A DNA stretch of 64,000 nucleotides. Source: Pseudevernia furfuracea (taxonomy: Eukaryota > Ascomycota > Lecanoromycetes > Lecanorales > Parmeliaceae). Positions 59,113 to 64,000 of this stretch are shown piece after piece. The DNA lies in NCBI GenBank assembly GCA_022315425.1, contig JAIUPT010000034.1, positions 1,025,240-1,089,239 of the forward strand, given 5' to 3'. A program made the position numbers and the translations under genes. Within the stretch, counting starts at the first letter, position 1, and every line of letters begins with the position of its first letter. The notes under the pieces were generated by a model, which worked only from the letters and a program-made list of their open reading frames with translations, was not told the DNA's origin and did no database searches.

Positions 59113-59275
59113 TAGGGTTAGGGTTAGGGTTAGGGTTAGGGTTAGGGTTAGGGTTAGGGTTAGGGTTAGGGTTAGGGTTAGGGTTAGGGTTAGGGTTAGG
59201 GTTAGGGTTAGGGTTAGGGTTAGGGTTAGGGTTAGGGTTAGGGTTAGGGTTAGGGTTAGGGTTAGGGTTAGGGTT
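59113..59275 (+). repeat. interstitial telomere array (TTAGGG)n
   Basis: 163 bp of uninterrupted TAGGGT units, about 27 copies without a single variant. The G-rich strand runs 5' to 3' toward higher coordinates, the orientation of a chromosome end lying to the right, yet 4.7 kb of gene-bearing sequence follows. Confidence 0.98.
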
Positions 59276-60356
59276 CGATGGAGCAGCATAAAGACATAAG
59301 ATCAACGACATGCGAGGTAGAGAAGTAGAGGCACAGCTTGCGGGAGCTGAAATTTGCATACTGACACTTATCAAAACCCCCGCATCGTGTGATGTATGCT
59401 GTATCAGGAGTCGGCAGGATGATGTTGTGACGTTGCGATTACATCGTTAGCATCAGCATTGGGTGAATTGATACCCGCTTAAGCAGAGCGTACTGTCAAG
59501 TGTCAAGTAGATTCCCAATCGGAGGATTCTTTCTGGATCGCATACATCATCTTACGCACAATTTATCATCAAAGCACCATCATTTACAGACTTCCAATGC
59601 CATCGTTGCCATGGCATCGTATGATTGAGGTTGCCGCTCCGTTTTGCACGATGACGAGGGTCGACTTTGCTGACAATGAAATGAATCACAGCGATACAAC
59701 ATAGAACCTGGACGTAGATCAATCTTGTACCAGCGAGCTTGAAAGTGAGCACAACAGGCAGCTACTACCTACTTTTCAATCTTTCTCCCGAATCAGAATC
59801 ACATACCTTCAGTATCATATAGTACTGGTGGGTCCGCAGTCTACCTCTTGCCGGAGGAAAATTGAGCGGGGATGTGCATGCTTTGAACGTAGGCAACTCG
59901 GCAGGAGTGGGGGGTTGACGGATTGAGCTCAACATAGTGCACGGACCTCACCCCAATACGTTCGGCATATGCAAAGCTCTGCCCCCACCGAGCTGTAAGC
60001 CCCGTGACTCCGAAAAAGTCTTATCTCGCTCTTTCTAGGGTTGCGCAAATACGTGTAAGACAAATGCTTTATAGTAAAATACGGTATGTCAGGCCAGATT
60101 ATCGTATCTCTTGTAAGGTGCTTGGTAAGTCTATAATATATTGAAGAAATTTTAGGTTGGAGGCTGTGTTAGGCACCACGGTGGATGTGCTGGTCTTCAA
60201 GGCCTCAGGGCTTCTGATTTTGCAGTCGGCTACTTTTAGCTATACATTCAAGCTCTGCGTGCCAGTGCTTCCTTCGCCTGTTCTACATGGACGGATCGTC
60301 GTTTGTGAGGAAGCCGAGCGCAAATACAGGCCCTGTATAATCTTTTCTAGCGCCTT
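59276..60356. other. intergenic DNA right of the telomere array
   Basis: Normal composition resumes at once after the array. No gene is recognised; short frames (59552-59752 minus, 60157-60360 plus) lack support. Confidence 0.4.
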
Positions 60357-62452
60357 CTAGTCGCCCTTAAATCGTCTGGAGACCAACGCCGGCCTGCTTC
60401 CTCCCTTCCACAAAGCGACGGGAGGTGTATAGAATCTCCTTCCATGGACGATATATATAATCGCTGCAACCCCAATTACCCCACCCAGACTAGCGGTGCC
60501 CAATTGGCCGTACTCGTCGTTACAGGCACCGAGTTCGGGAAGCAACAAAAGACAATCACCAATGCCGAGTAGACAAACGCGAAAGCGTTGATAGGCAAAC
60601 CCCACCTGCCAAGGCTCCATCGGGCTGGAGGTAATTGCTGCTTTCGGATGCGCTTGAGGAGCACGCAGCCAATGGAAATCATGTAAGTGGAGAGCAAGGC
60701 GAGGAGAGTGAGGGAGACGACGATGTTGAAGGCGGTGGTGGAGCCGAGGTTGATGAGGCAGATGACGCCGGAGCCGACCGAGGCGAGATAAACGGCGTTG
60801 TCGGGAACATTGCGCTTGTAGTTCATCTAAAGCCTACTGTTAGCCCTCTTCTCCATGCGCTAGCAATTCTGCAGCGGACTCACCCGGGAGATCCATTTGG
60901 AGAATGGGAACCCTTGGTCTCGTGAAAAGGCCCAAGCCTCCCTGGATGTGGTTGCTAGCGCCGTGATATTCCCGGAGAACACGAGCAAGAACAGGATGAC
61001 TGTAAGTGTCATGGCTACTCCCACGGAGCCTGTGCTGTTGAAAAGGTTTAGGTACGGCGCAGGAGAGCTGATGGCATCATTGAGATCACCAATGCAGAAA
61101 AGCATTGTGATGAGCATAACGATGCCCATAAACACGTTTAGGAGGTAGCTCCACCACATGCATCGCGGTACAACGAGAGACGCATCTTCGACTTCTTCGG
61201 CTGTAGAGTACATCGGCATCTCGAATATGGCGAATGTATGAGGACCACTTACAGATATGCACGGCACAGTCGGAACCTAGGCGTAGAATTAGTACTCGAG
61301 ACCTACTTCTCACACGAGCTAGAGCTCACCTAGATTGCAGTAGAGCACTGTCACCTGCGCGACTAAGCACGAAGTTCCAGTATTACTCCAGCCTCCATTG
61401 TTGACGACTTCCGCAAATACGGCATACGCCGAGTTCTTAGGCGCAAGCACCCAGAGTGGTATCAACGTAACGATGAAGCCTCCGATATGCCCAAACAGAG
61501 ATATAGTCTCAAGCATCGGTAGCACTCTTGCGCCCCAAGTATTAAGGAAGATCGTAAGGACCAGAAAGGCTAGCATTATGAGAGTGTACTGCCAATTAGG
61601 AAATGAGAAGCTCGGATTGGTCACATCAATCAAGACTTCGATGAGAGTAGTGACAACAAAGACGCCACTGGCAACACTTGCGAGCCAGCCTAATGTCGAC
61701 ATCCAGCCTGCCCAACGCTTAGCTCAGATATGCTTGCGATGCGATAGTAATAAATCGAGGAAAACAGACCTGCTGCGTAGCTGGCAACTTTCTGATATTC
61801 GGGAGGCGCAAATTCACTGACCCAATGGTACTGACCACCACTCGTAGGGGCCCTTTGTGTACCGACAGCACGATCAGAACATGCCTTGAATATCAGAGAA
61901 TTTTGGCAGAGTTTCACGCTGCGTCACGAGAAATTCGGATAGACACAGGACTGCCTCCAAGGGATCTGCTTACATGGACTCCATTTCGGCTAGAGATGCA
62001 ACAACGGATGAGTAACACACGACAGTGCCAATGAAGACCCAGAAGAGGCCACCAAAGCCACCATTGAGAAGTCCTACGCTCAATGATCTGCTCGAAGTGA
62101 GCAACGCGGATACCAAATAGCAGCGCGCGGCTTGTGATGGCATACACCAAGACGAACTCCCAAGTAGCCATATATATGGATATAAAGCCCAATGTCGCAA
62201 GAAAGCTGAAGTTCCTCTGGCCCATCGCAGCTCAGTCAGGTGCACTTAGCGATAGGATGCGGGCTGTGGTACTCTGAACTCCTGCCTTTTGCCCAAGCGT
62301 CTCATGTCTGACACATCGTTGGCAGTATCGCCGACACCGTACTCGAAAGCTTCTACCAAGCGCGATGACGCACCAGTCTCCGGACTCGACTCTTGCGTTG
62401 GTGCTCCAAAGTCATCCTTCCTGTTGGGGGGCGCATTCTTTTCAAAGGCCAT
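60357..62452 (-). CDS. APC-family amino-acid/GABA-type permease, with a C-terminal frameshift
   Basis: Plasma-membrane amino-acid/choline/GABA permease of the fungal APC superfamily. Eight exons on the minus strand: 62452-62273, 62216-62146, 62087-61974, 61852-61770, 61707-61330, 61276-61253 (24 nt), 61200-60884, 60826-60476, all in phase, 505 residues to TAA. Joins recreate family hallmarks: LGKRQEFRRNFSFLATLGF, LLNGGFGGLFWVF, AEMESMAPTSGGQYHWVSEF, GWMSTLGWLASVASG and SEEVEDASLVVPRCMWW. Eleven or so hydrophobic helices are visible. The frame hits TAA (60478-60476) just after WAPLVWVG, but the adjacent frame continues with the expected last helix GVIGVAAIIYIVHGRRFYTP to TAG at 60357. One extra G in the GGGTGGGG run would restore the usual length of about 545, so either a real deletion or a base-calling error. 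Substrate unproven. Confidence 0.87.
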
Positions 62453-62968
62453 AATGATACCAGACTCAGAGAAATCTAGAGATAAAAGCAATATGGAAAT
62501 TAAAGCACAACCACCCACTGCGGGACCTGCAAGAGGAGAAAGAAGCAGATGCGAGGCTCGTGCATTGATCTAAACTCGTAGATCTACTAGGTGCATGCTG
62601 ATGCATGTTAAGTGTGGGAGGGGTCACCTCTAGCTATTGGCGGGCAGATCACGGCATGTATACTGTCGTGGAGACCTGCCACGAAGATACGAATGGTGTT
62701 CAACCGGTCTCTAGACAAAGCATCATTACCATAACTATGATGGTGATGGCGTCAAAGGTGGATGAGGAGAAGAAGAAGAAGCGAGAATTGTTTTCCAACG
62801 GCCCCACCTGAGGAAGAACCTTAAGGATAAGATTTACCTTAAATCTGAGATGCGCTAGAGTAGAGTACAGATGTCGTGTCCGAAGCTACAGTAACGCCAC
62901 AAACAAGCAAGTAAAACAAACCACTTTATGATTCGATATAATTGGCATGGGTTATTCGCGACGAGACA
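62453..62968. promoter_or_regulatory. divergent intergenic region between the permease and the PX relic
   Basis: About 500 bp between two head-to-head genes; presumably holds both promoters. No specific motif is claimed. Confidence 0.4.
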
Positions 62969-64000
62969 ATGGGATCCCAACAGCTTTCTCCTAGACAAGC
63001 ACATGCTTTGTTCGACATTCTGACTCATCACGAGACTTACGCAGAGATTCAAGCCTTGAAGGATCCCAACGACCGTGTCAGATTTCGAGATCCAGAGAGA
63101 GCAAGAAGCCAGATGGCAGCGCGTCACCACTACTTCAAATCCTTCTCCATAATTCATCTACGTACTCCCCGGCCTTGGAGATGTTGCACCAGATTTCTGG
63201 ACCAATGTCAAGGACCTCGTTGTTGCCTTGGCCCAGGCAATCTCAGCGAAAGCTACGACAAGGGCTCCATCGGCATCCGAAAGACTTTGTCTACCGCTAC
63301 GGCATCGATTGTAGAATACGTATCCAGAGGCTGCCTGGGTGGATATCCAAGACATACTGAACAGAAGGAGCGCAAGTATGACACCTCGGACCCGGATGAC
63401 GTAGTCGCCGCCTGGGATGAATTTCTGCAGCAGATCATCTATGGGGACATGTTGGCCAGATTGTTCGCAAAAGCTGCCGAGACAGATAAGTTATCAGACA
63501 CACGCAGCCTCTGGTCCAGGCTGCTCATGAGTACGCTTTCACGATACTGGGGTCTTTCTTCACTACATCATTGTCATCTCGCCACGAGGCCATCCATACT
63601 TCCGCTACTGACCAAGGCTCATAACCTTGCACGTACTTTATGATTCGACAAACTTTGAAGCTTGGCAATGCGGCGTCATGCTGAATGCGATGGTAAAGTT
63701 GTTCTTGCGAAAATGAACATGAGCACTGTCACTTCATGGTTTGGAGGCCAGCCTTCTGACTCGGGCATGAACCTGATGCAACAGTGTGTCAAAGCCTCTT
63801 AACGCAACACAACCCCAGTCACTAATCGTAGTTTAGGATCATCTCGACAGTCTTGGGCTCAGACAGTAGCGAACTGAAGAGCGAGCAAGTGCCATTGAAA
63901 GACAAGATGCGCCCACAAGGAGCATCTAGCACTGCTCAAGCCTATGGTCAAAGTCCAACGAGGAACAGCGCAAGGATCGATCCGAAGCGGTACATTGCCT
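62969..64000 (+). pseudogene. PX-associated (DUF3818-like) protein relic, runs off the right edge
   Basis: Start ATG 62969 in MGSQQLSPRQAHALFDIL. The sequence follows ascomycete PX-domain/DUF3818 proteins, which bind phosphoinositides on endomembranes: HETYAEIQALKDP, LGDVAPDFWTNVKDLVVALA, LSESYDKGSIGIRKTL, DDVVAAWDEFLQQIIYGDML, LFAKAAETDKL, AAHEYAFTILGSFF, HYIIVISPRG, LLTKAHNLA, and MNMSTVTSWFGGQPSDSGMN, NLMQQCVKAS. These blocks lie in different frames: shifts near 63165 and 63240 (which compensate), 63517, about 63555 and 63600, and stops after 63640. The PX lipid-binding domain itself would lie beyond the window. Frame damage is by small indels rather than RIP transitions. Confidence 0.8.

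Noticed and set aside
59045..59374. Long minus-strand frame of Asn-Pro repeats
   Set aside because: It is only the translation of the CCCTAA telomere array and its flanks.
37429..62452. GABA utilisation cluster (aminotransferase plus permease)
   Set aside because: The genes are about 22 kb apart, separated by transposons, a PKS fragment and a telomere array. No functional linkage is supported.
1..64000. CRISPR arrays, bacterial operons, rRNA or tRNA genes
   Set aside because: None is seen. The repeats are tandem minisatellites or telomere units without unique spacers, and the gene structures are eukaryotic.

Overview
This window is nuclear DNA from a filamentous ascomycete (Pezizomycotina). 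The evidence is: short introns of about 47-120 nt with GT..CTAAC..AG signals, TTAGGG telomere repeats, AT-rich blocks of the kind left by repeat-induced point mutation (RIP), and lineage-typical families (a PTH11-like receptor, a highly reducing polyketide synthase, fungal P450s, an ascomycete GABA-type permease). I cannot name the species.

Layout. 1-2165 is AT-rich decayed repeat DNA, followed by two small inverted-repeat elements (2170-2551). A cytochrome P450 gene lies at about 3628-5310 and a GNAT acetyltransferase with a microsatellite-derived acidic tail at 9483-10308. The best preserved large gene is complement(13965..21997). It has six exons and about 2578 residues and encodes a DNMT5-type protein: cytosine-5 methyltransferase, SNF2 ATPase with an inserted RING, and helicase C lobe. 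From 22 to 37 kb most of what can be read is dead or fragmentary: inverted-repeat elements, an uncharacterised secreted or membrane protein (28325-29306), a P450 relic facing a sesquiterpene-synthase-like relic (30.8-34.0 kb), and a YTH-domain relic (35.6-36.6 kb). An intact class III aminotransferase (37429-38775) follows, then a decayed gene (about 41.4-42.3 kb), an AT-rich Tc1-like element (43325-44112) and an intact five-exon PTH11-like receptor (45711-47239).

The right third looks subtelomeric. A polyketide synthase gene is cut off in its methyltransferase domain at 52269, exactly at a short CCCTAA run. Then come a hairpin repeat (three copies), AT-rich DNA, the 3' end of a Tad-like LINE, a 12-bp minisatellite, 1.35 kb in which the + strand contains no cytosine at all, and about 27 perfect TTAGGG units (59113-59275). 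Gene-bearing DNA resumes directly after the array: an amino-acid/GABA-type permease (complement 60357..62452) and a frameshifted PX-domain gene running off the right edge. The array is therefore internal, which implies a chromosome-end fusion, a telomere-healed break that was later rejoined, or an assembly join.

How it fits together. The DNMT5-like enzyme is the kind of protein that maintains cytosine methylation on the AT-rich, repeat-derived DNA seen around it; that link is inference. The terpene synthase and P450 relics share one divergent promoter region and look like the remains of a small terpenoid cluster. The strongest unexplained signals are the cytosine-free strand leading into the telomere array, and the hairpin repeat whose arms, and whose internal hexamers, change together between copies.
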